This document shows positions 43,980 through 53,372 of a stretch of 56,510 nt of DNA, piece by piece. Positions within the stretch are counted from its first letter, which is position 1. Each line of letters begins with the position of its first letter. Made by a program: the position numbers and the translations under genes. Source of the stretch: Candidatus Sericytochromatia bacterium. Its GTDB lineage: Bacteria > Cyanobacteriota > Sericytochromatia > S15B-MN24 > JAQBPE01. The stretch is from assembly GCA_035285325.1 (NCBI GenBank), contig JAYKJB010000089.1:1-56510 (forward strand), written 5' to 3'. The notes under the pieces were generated by a model that saw nothing but the letters and a program-made list of their open reading frames with translations, made no database searches and was not told where the DNA came from.

Positions 43980-45344
43980 ATGCGCGCTCGTTTTCTCTCA
44001 CTGGCTCTTCTGGCCACGCTCGGCATCCACACGGTGGCCTGCCACTCCGGCTCGCCGGACGCTCAGGCCTCGCCCTCTCCGGCGCCCTCGGGAGCCGCCC
44101 GAGGCGGCTTTTTCGCCTTTTTCAAAAAGGCCTCGGCGCCGCCCAGTGAAGCGCCCGCCGTCCTGACGGTGGAAACCCAGGCGGTCACCAAGCGCCAGCT
44201 CCCACAGCAACTGGAAGTGACGGGGTCGGTGACGGCCTGGGAACCCATGCCGGTCAGTGCAGCGGCCAGCGGGTTACGCGTGACGGAGATCCGGGCGGAA
44301 GAAGGCCAGCTGGTTGAAAAGGGTCAGCTGCTCGCGCGCCTGGATGACGCGACGCTGCGGGCCCAGGTGGCGGCAGCGGAGGCCCGCGCCAGCATCGCAG
44401 GCGCTCAGCTGGAAAAAATGCGGCACCCGACGCGCCGGCAGGATCTGCTGGCCGCTGAGGCCGCCGTGGTGCAAGCAGAGGCCGCTGCCCGCCAGGCCCA
44501 AGACGCCTACCAGCGCACCCAGGAACTGGCCCAGGAAGGCGCCGTCACCCCCATGGAGCTGATTGGCCGCCAGACGGCGGCCGAGTCCGCCCGGGCCGCC
44601 GCGGACCAGGCCCGGGCGCGGCTGTCGCTGGCGCGCGAGGGCTCGCGCGGCGAAGACCTGATCATCGCAGCCGGCCAGGCCGCCGAGGCGCGGGCCACGC
44701 TGGCCCAGATGCAGGCCTTGCTGGCGCAGACCCAGGTCCGGGCGCCCGAAGCGGGTCGCATCATCAAAAAGGACGTGCGGCTCGGCGACGTCTCAGCGCC
44801 CGGCAAGGCCTTCTTCCAGATCGTGCGAGCCGGTCGCCTCGAAGTGGAAGCGCAGATTCCAGAGACCGATCTGGACCGGGTCAAGCCGGGGCAAACCGCG
44901 GTGGTGAGTTCGGACGCCCGGACCGACTGGAAAGCAATCGGCCACGTGCGCGAGATCAGCCCGGCGATTGACCCGGGCAATCGCCAGGCCACGGTTCAGC
45001 TGGACATCCCGGCCAGTGCGGGCCTGCGCGTCGGCATGTTCGTGCGGGCGACGCTGGAACTGGGCAAGGTCGCCTCTCTGGCGGTGCCGGCGTCGGCCGT
45101 GGTCACCAAGGAATCGGGCAGCGAGGTGTTCGTGCTGGACGGCAAGTACGCCCGAAGCCGAACGGTCGTGCCGGGCCTGCGGGCTGACGGCTGGGTCGCC
45201 ATCACCTCGGGCTTGGAAGCGGGAGAACAGGTCGTGACCTCGGGCGTCGGTTTCCTCAAGGACGGCGACAAGGTCGACCTGCCGCCCGCCCGAACCTCCC
45301 ACGGGCCGGCCGCTGCGGGCCCGCTCCGCAAGGCCTCTCGCTGA
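43980..45344 (+). CDS. RND efflux periplasmic adaptor (HlyD/AcrA family) lipoprotein
   Basis: A 454-residue membrane-fusion protein. The signal 'LSLALLATLGIHTVAC' ends in a possible lipobox Cys21. A lipoyl half (ASGLRVTEIRAEEGQLVEKG, about 98-117), a long alpha-hairpin rich in Ala/Gln (about 130-245), the second lipoyl half ('TQVRAPEAGRIIKKDVRLGD') and beta-barrel and membrane-proximal domains follow in order. It couples the pump to an outer-membrane channel; no TolC-like gene is in view. An RND pump starts 47 bases later. Confidence 0.93.
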   Translation: MRARFLSLALLATLGIHTVACHSGSPDAQASPSPAPSGAARGGFFAFFKKASAPPSEAPAVLTVETQAVTKRQLPQQLEVTGSVTAWEPMPVSAAASGLRVTEIRAEEGQLVEKGQLLARLDDATLRAQVAAAEARASIAGAQLEKMRHPTRRQDLLAAEAAVVQAEAAARQAQDAYQRTQELAQEGAVTPMELIGRQTAAESARAAADQARARLSLAREGSRGEDLIIAAGQAAEARATLAQMQALLAQTQVRAPEAGRIIKKDVRLGDVSAPGKAFFQIVRAGRLEVEAQIPETDLDRVKPGQTAVVSSDARTDWKAIGHVREISPAIDPGNRQATVQLDIPASAGLRVGMFVRATLELGKVASLAVPASAVVTKESGSEVFVLDGKYARSRTVVPGLRADGWVAITSGLEAGEQVVTSGVGFLKDGDKVDLPPARTSHGPAAAGPLRKASR

Positions 45345-45391
45345 CCCACGATCCGACCTCGCCTGCCTGAGGCGAGGTCAAGGAGCCGCGC

Positions 45392-48300
45392 GTGAACATC
45401 TCGGCCTGGGCCATCAAGCGCCCGATCCCCGTCATCCTGCTGTTCCTCTTTCTGACCATCCTCGGGCTGGGCAGCTACTTCCGACTGGGCATCAACGACA
45501 ACCCGGATGTCGATTTTCCCTTGATCGTGGTCGGCATCACCCAGGCGGGCGCCTCGCCCGCCGAACTCGAAACCGAGGTCACGCGCAAGGTCGAGGACGC
45601 CCTGGTGGGCATCTCGGGCCTCGATCACACCACCTCGACCGTGACCGAAGGACTCTCGACCACCGTCTGCGAATTCAAGATCGGCACCAAAACCGATGTC
45701 GCCATGAACGACGTGCGCGACGCCATCACCAAGATTCGCCAGACCCTGCCGGCCGACATCAACGAACCCTCGATCACCCACCCCAATTTCAGCGGTGAGC
45801 CCTTCATCACCTACACCGTCGCCTCCACGCGACGCCCGGTGGCGGAAATCTCCCGCATGATCGACGAGGAGATCACGCGTGCGCTGCTGGCCGTGCCGGG
45901 CGTCAGCCAGGTGCGCCGCAGCGGCGGCCTCACCCGCGAGGTTCGCATCGATCTGGTGCCGGCCCGCCTGCGCGCAGTGGGCCTGACGGTGGAGACCGTC
46001 AACGCGCAACTGCGCAGCCTGAACCTCAACCTGCCGGGCGGGCGGGCCGAGGCCGGCAGCCAGGAACAGTCGATTCGGACCCTGGGCTCGGCCCCCAGCG
46101 TCGAGACGCTGCGGTCCTTCCCGATCACCCTGGCCAACGGTCAGACCGTGCCCCTGTCGACCCTCGGCACGGTGACTGACGGCTATGCCGAGGTGCGCCA
46201 GAAGGCCTTCCTGGATGGACAGCCCTGTGTGGCCTTCTCGGTGGTCCGCTCGCAGGGCTCCGCGCTGGTTCAGACCGAAGAGGCCACCCGCAAGGCGGTG
46301 GAAGCCCTGCGCGAAAGCCTGCCGTCGGACGTCAAGGTCGAACTGGTGCGCACCATGGCCGACTACACGCGCGCGGCCCACACCGCCACCATGGACGCCC
46401 TGTACCTGGGCTCGGCCCTCGCGATGATCGTGATTTTCATCTTCCTGCGCAATGGTCCTGCGCTGTTCATCTCGGCGCTGGCCATCCCCCTGTCCGTGAT
46501 TGCCACCTTCTGGGTCATGAAGGGGCTGGGCTATACCCTGAACGGCATGACCACGCTGGCCCTGACCCTGGTGGTGGGCATCCTGGTGGACGACGCGATC
46601 GTCGACCTCGAGAACATCTACCGCCACATCGGCATGGGCAAGTCCCCCATGAGGGCGGCCCTGGAAGCCACCGATGAGATCGGCCTGGCCATCATCGCCA
46701 CCACGATGACGATCGTGGCGGTGTTCATTCCCGTCGGTTTCATGGGCGGCATCCCGGGGCAGTTTTTCCGCTCGTTCGGCATCACCGTCACGGTGGCGGT
46801 AATGTTCTCCTTGCTGGTGGCCCGCACCCTGACGCCCATGCTGGCCGCCCACCTGCTGCCGGCCAACCTGGCAGAAGCCGAGGACCACTCGCGCCTGCGG
46901 GCCCCCTACCTGCGCCTGCTTGACTGGGCGCTGTCGCACCGCTGGCTGACGCTGAGCGGGGCCGTGGGGATCTTTGTGCTCTCGATGATGCTGGTGCCGA
47001 TCATCCCGAAGGGCTTCATCAAGCTGGGCGACATCGGTCAGGCCATGGTGCAGATCTCCCTGCCGGCCGGGGCCAGCATCCAGGAAACCGAACGGGTCGT
47101 GCACGCGGTCGAGCAGGCCCTGCGCGCCCGTCCCGAGACCAAGCTGATCTTCTCCACCGTCGGCACAGCCAGCAATTCGGCCGGTGGTTCGCTGGTGCAG
47201 ACCGGCACCAGCGTGACCAAGGCGACGGTCAACGTGGTGCTGGTGCCCAAGTCGGAACGGGCCCTCTCGCTGGATGCCTACCAGGAGGCCTTGCGCCCGG
47301 AACTGGCCAGGATTCCAGGTGCCCGCGTGGTCTTCGCCCAATTCGGCGCCACCGGCTCGGCCAAGCCCGTCAACGTGCTGTTGCGCGGCGCGGACGGCCG
47401 CCTGCTGGAGCGCGTGGGCGAGCAGTTGCTCAAGGACATGCGTGCCCTGCCGGAACTGCGGGATGTCACCAGCAGCACGGCCGAGCTGAAACCGGAAATT
47501 CGGATCCAGCCGGACCTGGTGCGCGCGGCGGAACAGGGCGTCTCGGTGGCGTCGATTGGCCGCCTGGTGCGGCTGGCCACGCAGGGCGATGCTGACTTCA
47601 ACCTGGCCAAGTTCAACGCCGGCAACCGGCAGCTGAACATCCGCATCCAGCTGGTGCCGGAGGCACGTCAGGACCTGGCGGCGATCGGCGACCTGCTGAT
47701 TCCAGGACGAGCGGGCATGGTGCCCTTGCGCTCCGTCGCGGACATCTCGTTCGGCACCGGACCGGTCCAGATCGACCGCTACGACCGCGCCCGCCAGGTC
47801 ACCTTCACCGCTAACCTGACGGCCGGCAACCTGGGAGATGCGCTGGCCAAGATCCAGAGCCTGCCCACGCTGAAAAATCTGCCGGCCGGCATCAACCAGG
47901 GCACCGTGGGAGAGTCCAAGGTCATGGTCGACATTTTCACCGAGACCGTGATCGCCCTGGGCGCCGGCATCATGTTCATTTACGCCGTGCTGGTGCTGCT
48001 ATTCGGTGGCTTCCTGCAACCGCTGACGATCATGATGGCGCTGCCACTCTCGATCGGCGGTGCCATGGCCGGATTGCTGGTTTTCGGCAAGGAACTGGGC
48101 CTGTACGCCCTGATCGGGGTGATCATGCTGATGGGCCTGGTCACCAAGAACTCGATCCTGCTGGTCGAATACGCCTTGATGGCGAGAAGCCAGGGGGCCA
48201 CCCGACGCGAGGCCCTCATGAACGCGGGGCGCGATCGCCTGAGACCGATCCTGATGACCACCATCGCCATGATCGCCGGTATGTTGCCGATCGCCCTGGA

Positions 48301-48508
48301 AATGGGCACCGGCACCGAAAGTCTCTCGCCCATGGCGGTGGCGGTGATCGGCGGGCTGGTGACCTCGACCGTCTTCACCTTGGTGGTGATCCCGGCCGTC
48401 TTTACCCTGCTCGACGACGTCCAGCGCCTGTTCTGGCGACGCCTCGGACGGCGCCTGCCGGGCCCCGACGAACGGGTCGGCGCCCCCGCCGAAGCCAGCG
48501 TCGGATAG
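45392..48508 (+). CDS. RND multidrug/hydrophobe efflux pump (AcrB/HAE1 family)
   Basis: A 1,038-residue inner-membrane proton-driven transporter, full length for AcrB/MexB-type pumps. The start NISAWAIKRPIPVILLF, the two large periplasmic loops and 12 membrane segments are evident. TM4 carries the proton-relay acids in LVVGILVDDAIVDLENI (Asp-Asp). The repeat-2 motif ('LIGVIMLMGLVTKNSILLVE') has the conserved Lys. The GTG at 45392 has AAGGAG 7 bases upstream. The substrate cannot be told; drugs, metals or lipids are all known for the family. Confidence 0.95.
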   Translation: MNISAWAIKRPIPVILLFLFLTILGLGSYFRLGINDNPDVDFPLIVVGITQAGASPAELETEVTRKVEDALVGISGLDHTTSTVTEGLSTTVCEFKIGTKTDVAMNDVRDAITKIRQTLPADINEPSITHPNFSGEPFITYTVASTRRPVAEISRMIDEEITRALLAVPGVSQVRRSGGLTREVRIDLVPARLRAVGLTVETVNAQLRSLNLNLPGGRAEAGSQEQSIRTLGSAPSVETLRSFPITLANGQTVPLSTLGTVTDGYAEVRQKAFLDGQPCVAFSVVRSQGSALVQTEEATRKAVEALRESLPSDVKVELVRTMADYTRAAHTATMDALYLGSALAMIVIFIFLRNGPALFISALAIPLSVIATFWVMKGLGYTLNGMTTLALTLVVGILVDDAIVDLENIYRHIGMGKSPMRAALEATDEIGLAIIATTMTIVAVFIPVGFMGGIPGQFFRSFGITVTVAVMFSLLVARTLTPMLAAHLLPANLAEAEDHSRLRAPYLRLLDWALSHRWLTLSGAVGIFVLSMMLVPIIPKGFIKLGDIGQAMVQISLPAGASIQETERVVHAVEQALRARPETKLIFSTVGTASNSAGGSLVQTGTSVTKATVNVVLVPKSERALSLDAYQEALRPELARIPGARVVFAQFGATGSAKPVNVLLRGADGRLLERVGEQLLKDMRALPELRDVTSSTAELKPEIRIQPDLVRAAEQGVSVASIGRLVRLATQGDADFNLAKFNAGNRQLNIRIQLVPEARQDLAAIGDLLIPGRAGMVPLRSVADISFGTGPVQIDRYDRARQVTFTANLTAGNLGDALAKIQSLPTLKNLPAGINQGTVGESKVMVDIFTETVIALGAGIMFIYAVLVLLFGGFLQPLTIMMALPLSIGGAMAGLLVFGKELGLYALIGVIMLMGLVTKNSILLVEYALMARSQGATRREALMNAGRDRLRPILMTTIAMIAGMLPIALEMGTGTESLSPMAVAVIGGLVTSTVFTLVVIPAVFTLLDDVQRLFWRRLGRRLPGPDERVGAPAEASVG

Positions 48509-48655
48509 GCGCGGGCAACGCGGCCCCACGCGGCCGGCGCCTCCCGTGGCACGGCCAGCAGGGCCAGGTCCGTCCACCTGATCACGCGGGCCTTCGGCGC
48601 GCGTGGGCTGCGTCTTGGCGATTTCAGAGACGCTTGCTCAGAAAATCACGCAAGT

Positions 48656-48684
48656 TTGACAGGCCATGGGACTATTATTAAAAT
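48656..48684 (+). promoter_or_regulatory. Promoter of the HhH lipoprotein gene
   Basis: A perfect TTGACA and TAAAAT with a 17-base spacer, followed directly by AAAGTTAAT, the same nine bases as at 16339-16347. Confidence 0.85.
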
Positions 48685-48754
48685 AAAGTTAATTACAGAT
48701 TGATGAATGTTTAAGCGCCCGCACCCGAGAGCGCCGGGCGCCAGGGAGATAAAG

Positions 48755-49297
48755 ATGAGCACCATTCGTACCCTCATGATCAGCCTGCTGCTGAGTGCCT
48801 CCGCGGTCCTGCCCGCCGGTTGCGCCAAGGCCCCTGTGGCCTCGGCCCCTCAAGGCGTCGCGAGCGTGGAGCTGGACGCCTCGCGCGCCTACTCCATCGA
48901 AAACCTGCTGGGCATCGGCCCCGTCTACGGCCGCAAGCTGCGGGAAGCCGGCATCACCAGCACCAGCAAGCTGAAGGCCGCCACCGAAACCCGCTACGAA
49001 CGCCAGCGGCTGGCCGCTCAGGCCGACGTGCCCTACAAGCTGGTGATGGCGTGGTCCCAGAAGGTCGCCCTGATGGAAATTCCCGGCATCGGGCCGCGCC
49101 AGAGCAACCTGCTGGCCGCCGTCGGTGTCGAGTCGGTGGAGGAGTTGGCCCGGCGATCGCCGGAGAACCTGCACGAGCGCCTGGCTGTCGCCAACACCTT
49201 CAAGCCACGCTTCGTCGAGAACACCCCGTCGCGCGAGACCGTCGAAAAGTGGGTAACCGCCGCTCGGCGCGAAGCCCGTCGCCACAGCGCGGAGTAG
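48755..49297 (+). CDS. Lipoprotein with helix-hairpin-helix (DUF4332-like) domains
   Basis: A 180-residue protein with a textbook lipoprotein signal (STIRTLMISLLLSASAVL, lipobox LPAGC, Cys23). The mature part has two helix-hairpin-helix units: ENLLGIGPVYGRKLREAGI and LMEIPGIGPRQSNLLAAVG, both with the G-I-G-P hairpin, arranged as in DUF4332. This fold normally binds DNA or forms small scaffolds in the cytoplasm, so export is unusual. AGGGAGA lies 5 bases before the ATG, and a near-consensus promoter drives it alone. Confidence 0.88.
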   Translation: MSTIRTLMISLLLSASAVLPAGCAKAPVASAPQGVASVELDASRAYSIENLLGIGPVYGRKLREAGITSTSKLKAATETRYERQRLAAQADVPYKLVMAWSQKVALMEIPGIGPRQSNLLAAVGVESVEELARRSPENLHERLAVANTFKPRFVENTPSRETVEKWVTAARREARRHSAE

Positions 49298-49555
49298 CCC
49301 TTGCGGGGGCGATCCCTGCGGAATCCAGACCTCACGGCCGGACTGCCTGATCGCAGCGTCCGGCCGTGGTCGTGATCCCGGGGTGGCGTGGCGGCCTCAA
49401 AATCCGATCGCGCCGCCGGCAGGCGGCCGACCACCGCAGCGACACCACGGCAGGGTGATGGCGCAAGCACCACTTGGTTAAGAATGGAAAAAGCTTTCTC
49501 CCGATGACGCAGCCGCGTGGAACGCCTCCCCGATAACCAACTCGGACCGAGACGG

Positions 49556-49996
49556 ATGGTGGGAGGCGTGACGAAGTTGCCCCATTCAAATGAGACCCCC
49601 CGGCGGCAGAAGCCTCTGCTGGGTCTGATCATGCTGCGCGAAGGCCTGCTGGACGAGGGGCGCCTTGCCAGCGCGATCGAACGCTGGCGCACCCATCGCG
49701 CCGCCGGACGCCCCGTGCCGTTCGGGCAGGTGGTGCTGGAACTGGGTTACTGCGGCTGGCGCGAACTGACGCCCTGCCTGGCACTGCAGCGCAAGCTGGC
49801 CACCTCCCCCTCCCCGCACAAACCCCTGGGCCACCTGCTGCTGGAACTCGCGCTCCTGTCGCCCCGCCAGATCGTGGTGGCACTGCAACTGCAACGCGCC
49901 ACGGGCAAGCGCCTCGGGGAATTGCTGGTGGAAGAGGAGGTCCTGCGGGAACCCCAGCTGGAAGTGCTATTGCGCCTGCAAGCCCGGGCCGCGTGA
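49556..49996 (+). CDS. Stand-alone MshEN/GspE-N-like protein
   Basis: A protein of about 146 residues with two similar helical motifs: 'LGLIMLREGLLDEGRLASAI' with 'PFGQVVLELGYCGWRELTPC', and 'LGHLLLELALLSPRQIVVAL' with 'LGELLVEEEVLREPQLEVLL'. Such LG..L...G(L)I....L..AL repeats match the MshEN domain at the N-terminus of type II/IV secretion ATPases, which binds cyclic di-GMP. No ATPase part follows. The start is uncertain (GTG at 49517 is also in frame); no strong ribosome binding site is seen. Confidence 0.65.
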   Translation: MVGGVTKLPHSNETPRRQKPLLGLIMLREGLLDEGRLASAIERWRTHRAAGRPVPFGQVVLELGYCGWRELTPCLALQRKLATSPSPHKPLGHLLLELALLSPRQIVVALQLQRATGKRLGELLVEEEVLREPQLEVLLRLQARAA

Positions 49997-50096
49997 GCGC
50001 GACAGGTCTGGGCGCCTGAAGGGTCACCACCTCGCTCCCTGGCGGCGTGTTCGGCTTGGACGTGTGGCCAGTTCGCACGTGTCCGGGTGACGGCCA

Positions 50097-50663
50097 TCAA
50101 AAGCGACACGGCCGCTGCAAGGCGGCTTGCAGAGCGGGCAGAAACGCCACGTGCGGCACCAGCACCTGACCGAAGCGGTCGTAGTGCGGGTTGTAGAGCT
50201 GGCTATCGAGCAGGGCAAAGTTCCGTTCGCGCAGGTGCGCGACCAGGTGCACCAGGCAGATCTTGGAGGCGTCGGTGGCCCGACTGAACATCGATTCGCC
50301 GAAGAAGACCCCGCCCAGCGCGAGTCCGTACAGCCCGCCCACCAGGTCGTCATCCCGCCAGGCCTCGACGCTATGGGCCAGGCCCCGAGCGTGCAGGGCG
50401 CAAAAGACCGACTGAATCTCAGGTGATAGCCAGGTCGCGGGGCGATCGGCGCAGGCCGCGATGACCCGCGGGAAGGCCGTGTCGAACCGGATCTGATAGG
50501 GCGCGCGGCGCATGACCTTGGCCAGCGAGCGTGGCACGCGGAACGTGTCGAGCGGGAGCAACGCACGTTGCTGAGGGCGATACCAGCCCAGCTCTCCCGC
50601 CTCGTCGGCCATCGGGAAGAGACCTTGCGCGTAGGCCAGCAGGATCGTGTCGGGGGTGATCAC
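50097..50663 (-). CDS. aat: Leucyl/phenylalanyl-tRNA-protein transferase
   Basis: A 188-residue enzyme that adds Leu or Phe to proteins with N-terminal Arg or Lys, marking them for ClpS/ClpAP (N-end rule). The core motifs are intact: ILLAYAQGLFPMADEAGELG, W-x-R-P near the start, GGLYGLALGGVFFGESMFSR, SKICLVHLVAHL and LLDSQLYNPHY. The length is short but normal for compact Aat proteins. Translation starts at GTG. It diverges from the YheT-like hydrolase gene. Confidence 0.95.
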   Translation of the reverse strand: MITPDTILLAYAQGLFPMADEAGELGWYRPQQRALLPLDTFRVPRSLAKVMRRAPYQIRFDTAFPRVIAACADRPATWLSPEIQSVFCALHARGLAHSVEAWRDDDLVGGLYGLALGGVFFGESMFSRATDASKICLVHLVAHLRERNFALLDSQLYNPHYDRFGQVLVPHVAFLPALQAALQRPCRF

Positions 50664-50838
50664 GAGGCTTCACCGCCATCCGCCTGAGCCAGGCGTCTCT
50701 GGGGCATTCTCTGCTGGCCAGCAGGCCCCCTTCGCCCCGGGACGAAACGACACCGGTTTGTTACCATGCGGATCTCAGGCAGCGTGAGGTCCCCCCGAAC
50801 CCGGCCGAGCCCGCTCGCCGCCGCGAGGACGCCCACCG

Positions 50839-51915
50839 ATGCCCTCTTCTACCCTGGCTCCGGACGCAAGCCTCATCTCCCCCTTTCGACCCGCCTGGGG
50901 GCTGGCCCAGCCGGATCTCCAGACCATCTTGCCGGAGGTGCTGCCGCGCCCGGACCGGCGGCGATCGCCCTGGTGGCGGGCCCAGCAGCGCCTGACGTTG
51001 CCTCTGAGCGATGGGGACCACCTGCTGGGCTGGCTGCACCCCCTGGCGCCCCACGCCCCGGGCGAGGCGCCCCTGGTGATTCACTTCCACGGTCTGGGAT
51101 CGTCGGCGGACAGCGGCACCATGCGCAGCTTGAGCCACAAAGCTCACCTCGCTGGTTTCCACAGCCTGCGCGTGAACTGGCGCGGCGCCGGCGGCAGTGA
51201 GGATCTCGGCACGGGCGTGACCAGCGGCGTGGGTTATGCCGACGTGGCCGACGTGGTCCGTCACATGCACGAGCAAGGCCACGGTCCGATTTACCTGACC
51301 GGCTTCTCGCTGGGTGGCGCGATCGTGCTAAACGCGCTGGCGCGGCTCACGCCCACGCCCGACGTGGCCGGCGCTGTCTGCATCTCCGCGCCACTCGACT
51401 TCGCGGCGGCAGCCGCCGCCCTGCGAGAGCCGCGCAATCGCTTTTACGACGCCCGCTTCGTCTGGCTGCTGAAGGAGACCCTGCGGCGCTTCGTGGCGCA
51501 GGGACGCGGGGGCCTTCGCCACCGCGAAGCCTTGAAACATTTCCCGGCCATCCGCCACGTGTCTGATTTCGATCACCTCATCACGGCCCCCGCGGTGGGC
51601 CTGCCGGATGCGGCGGCCTACTACGCCGCCGCCAGCCCAGGTCCGCACCTGGCCCGGCTCACCGTGCCAACCTGGCTGATCACGGCCGACGATGATCCGT
51701 TCGTGCCGCTGGCCGCGCAGCGCCACGCCTTGAACGCCCTCCCGGAGCACCCCACGCTGCACGTCACCATCACGGACGGGGGCGGACACGTGGGCCTGGT
51801 GGGGCAGCGGCCACAGCCAGCCCTCCCCTGGGAGGATCATTTCTGGCTGGAAAACGCCACCGTGCGACGCCTGATGGCCTGGGAACAGGCGCGGCGCAGC
51901 GCGAGCGGTGCTTGA
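50839..51915 (+). CDS. YheT-like alpha/beta hydrolase
   Basis: A 358-residue cytoplasmic hydrolase of the YheT/ABHD1-3 group. FRPAWGLAQPDLQTILP at the start is the family hallmark. PLVIHFHGLGSSADS gives the oxyanion loop, TGFSLGGAIVLNAL the nucleophile Ser, DDDPFVPL the acid and GGGHVGLV the His. These enzymes are esterases of uncertain substrate, possibly lipid-related. GAGG stands about 11 bases before the ATG. Confidence 0.9.
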   Translation: MPSSTLAPDASLISPFRPAWGLAQPDLQTILPEVLPRPDRRRSPWWRAQQRLTLPLSDGDHLLGWLHPLAPHAPGEAPLVIHFHGLGSSADSGTMRSLSHKAHLAGFHSLRVNWRGAGGSEDLGTGVTSGVGYADVADVVRHMHEQGHGPIYLTGFSLGGAIVLNALARLTPTPDVAGAVCISAPLDFAAAAAALREPRNRFYDARFVWLLKETLRRFVAQGRGGLRHREALKHFPAIRHVSDFDHLITAPAVGLPDAAAYYAAASPGPHLARLTVPTWLITADDDPFVPLAAQRHALNALPEHPTLHVTITDGGGHVGLVGQRPQPALPWEDHFWLENATVRRLMAWEQARRSASGA

Positions 51916-51967
51916 ACCGGTTGGCGGCGGATGCTTTCCTCCGGCCGCCGAAACCCCGCTCGTTTGC

Positions 51968-51996
51968 TTGCTTGCCCCCCGTGGGTTTGCTAGAGT
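51968..51996 (+). promoter_or_regulatory. Promoter of the M16 pair
   Basis: TTGCTT and TAGAGT with a 17-base spacer and a TG motif one base before the -10 (TGC-TAGAGT). It lies 65 bases ahead of the first M16 gene. Confidence 0.7.
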
Positions 51997-52061
51997 GACA
52001 GGCGATCGGGGCGTCGTCACGGCCTCCCGAGGCCATCGCATCGGCGCGAAAGCAGGCAACC

Positions 52062-53363
52062 TTGCGTTTCACCAGCTTGTCCCATCCCACGATGGGGCTC
52101 CATATCCTCTCCACCACCAAGTTCAAGACCAACACGCTGGTCCTGAACATTCGCTGTCCGCTGGAAGCAGGTCGGGTCACCCGGCGCGCGCTGTTGCCCT
52201 ACGTGCTCACGCGCGGCACGGCCCAGCATCCCAGCGTGCGCCAGATGCAGGCCCAGCTGGACCGGATGTACGGCTCTTACCTGAACGCCGACGTGTTCAA
52301 GCTGGGCGAAAATCAGATCGTTCAATTCCGTCTGGAACTGCCCAATGGCAAGTACATTCCAGGGAAACCGGAACTGCTGAAGGACGCCATCGCCTTTTTT
52401 CACGGCGTGCTGACCGACCCCGTGCGGGAAGGGGGCCTGCTCAAAAGCAGTTTCGTGGAACTGGAGAAGGAGGCCCTGCGCAAGCGCGTGGAAGGCCTCT
52501 TCAACCACAAGACGCACTATGCCCGCATCCGCTGCGTGGAGGAGATGTTCCGCGACGAGCCCTACCACCTGTTCTCCGGGGGCCGCATCGAGGACCTGCC
52601 GGCGATCGACCCGGCCGCTCTGGAAGCCGAATTCCAGGCCATGCTGGCGGAGAGCCCGATGGATATGTTCGTGCTGGGTGACGTCAACCCCCAGGCGGTC
52701 GAGGAAGAGTTGCAGCGGGTCTTCCACTTCAACGGCCTGCGCCCGAGCGCGCCGGCCTGTCCGCCGTGGGCACCGGTGATCGGCCACGCCCCGACTCAGC
52801 CGCGCCAGCTCACGGAACACACCGACGTCAACCAGGGGCAACTGGTGCTGGGCTTGCGCACGCCGGTGCGGATCGAATCCGACGACTACTACGCCATGAA
52901 GATGTACAACGGCTTGCTGGGCGCCTTCTCGCACTCCAAGCTGTTCATGACGCTGCGCGAGAAGGAGAGCCTGGCCTACGCCACCAGTTCGCGCTACGAC
53001 GCCCACAAGGGCGCGCTGTTCATCCAGGCCGGCATCGACATCGCCCATGAGGCCCGTGCCCTGAAGGTGATCGAAGCGCAACTGGAAGCCCTGCAACAGG
53101 GGGCCATCACGGACGAGGAGCTGCACCAGACGCGGGCCATGCTGCTGAACACCTACCGCGAGGCGAACGACAGCCCCGGCGCGTTGATCAACCTGGCCTT
53201 CGAGGCCATCGTGGCCGGCCAGGCCCGCCCGGTCGAGGAACTGGCCGCCGCCCTGCCCGTCATCGGGCGAGCCGAGATTCAGGCCGTGGCCAACAAGCTG
53301 AGCCTGGACACCGTCTACTTCCTGCGCGATCCCCTGCCCGACGCGATCGCCACCGCCAGCTAG
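52062..53363 (+). CDS. M16-family peptidase-like protein, inactive partner (YmfF type)
   Basis: A 433-residue M16 fold protein that lacks the HxxEH zinc motif. At the matching place it reads 'LLPYVLTRGTAQHPSVRQMQ'. 'STTKFKTNTLVLNIRCPLEA', 'YGSYLNADVFKLGENQIVQF' and the late 'LVLGLRTPVRIESDDYYAMK' are typical of YmfF. Such proteins pair with an active M16 subunit to form the peptide chamber. The start is either TTG 52062 or ATG 52092. It precedes the active partner by 9 bases. Confidence 0.9.
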   Translation: MRFTSLSHPTMGLHILSTTKFKTNTLVLNIRCPLEAGRVTRRALLPYVLTRGTAQHPSVRQMQAQLDRMYGSYLNADVFKLGENQIVQFRLELPNGKYIPGKPELLKDAIAFFHGVLTDPVREGGLLKSSFVELEKEALRKRVEGLFNHKTHYARIRCVEEMFRDEPYHLFSGGRIEDLPAIDPAALEAEFQAMLAESPMDMFVLGDVNPQAVEEELQRVFHFNGLRPSAPACPPWAPVIGHAPTQPRQLTEHTDVNQGQLVLGLRTPVRIESDDYYAMKMYNGLLGAFSHSKLFMTLREKESLAYATSSRYDAHKGALFIQAGIDIAHEARALKVIEAQLEALQQGAITDEELHQTRAMLLNTYREANDSPGALINLAFEAIVAGQARPVEELAAALPVIGRAEIQAVANKLSLDTVYFLRDPLPDAIATAS

Positions 53364-53372
53364 GAGCCCGCC

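Noticed and set aside
44996-47341. 781-codon open frame on the minus strand
   Set aside because: Antisense shadow of the RND adaptor and pump genes; no family pattern.
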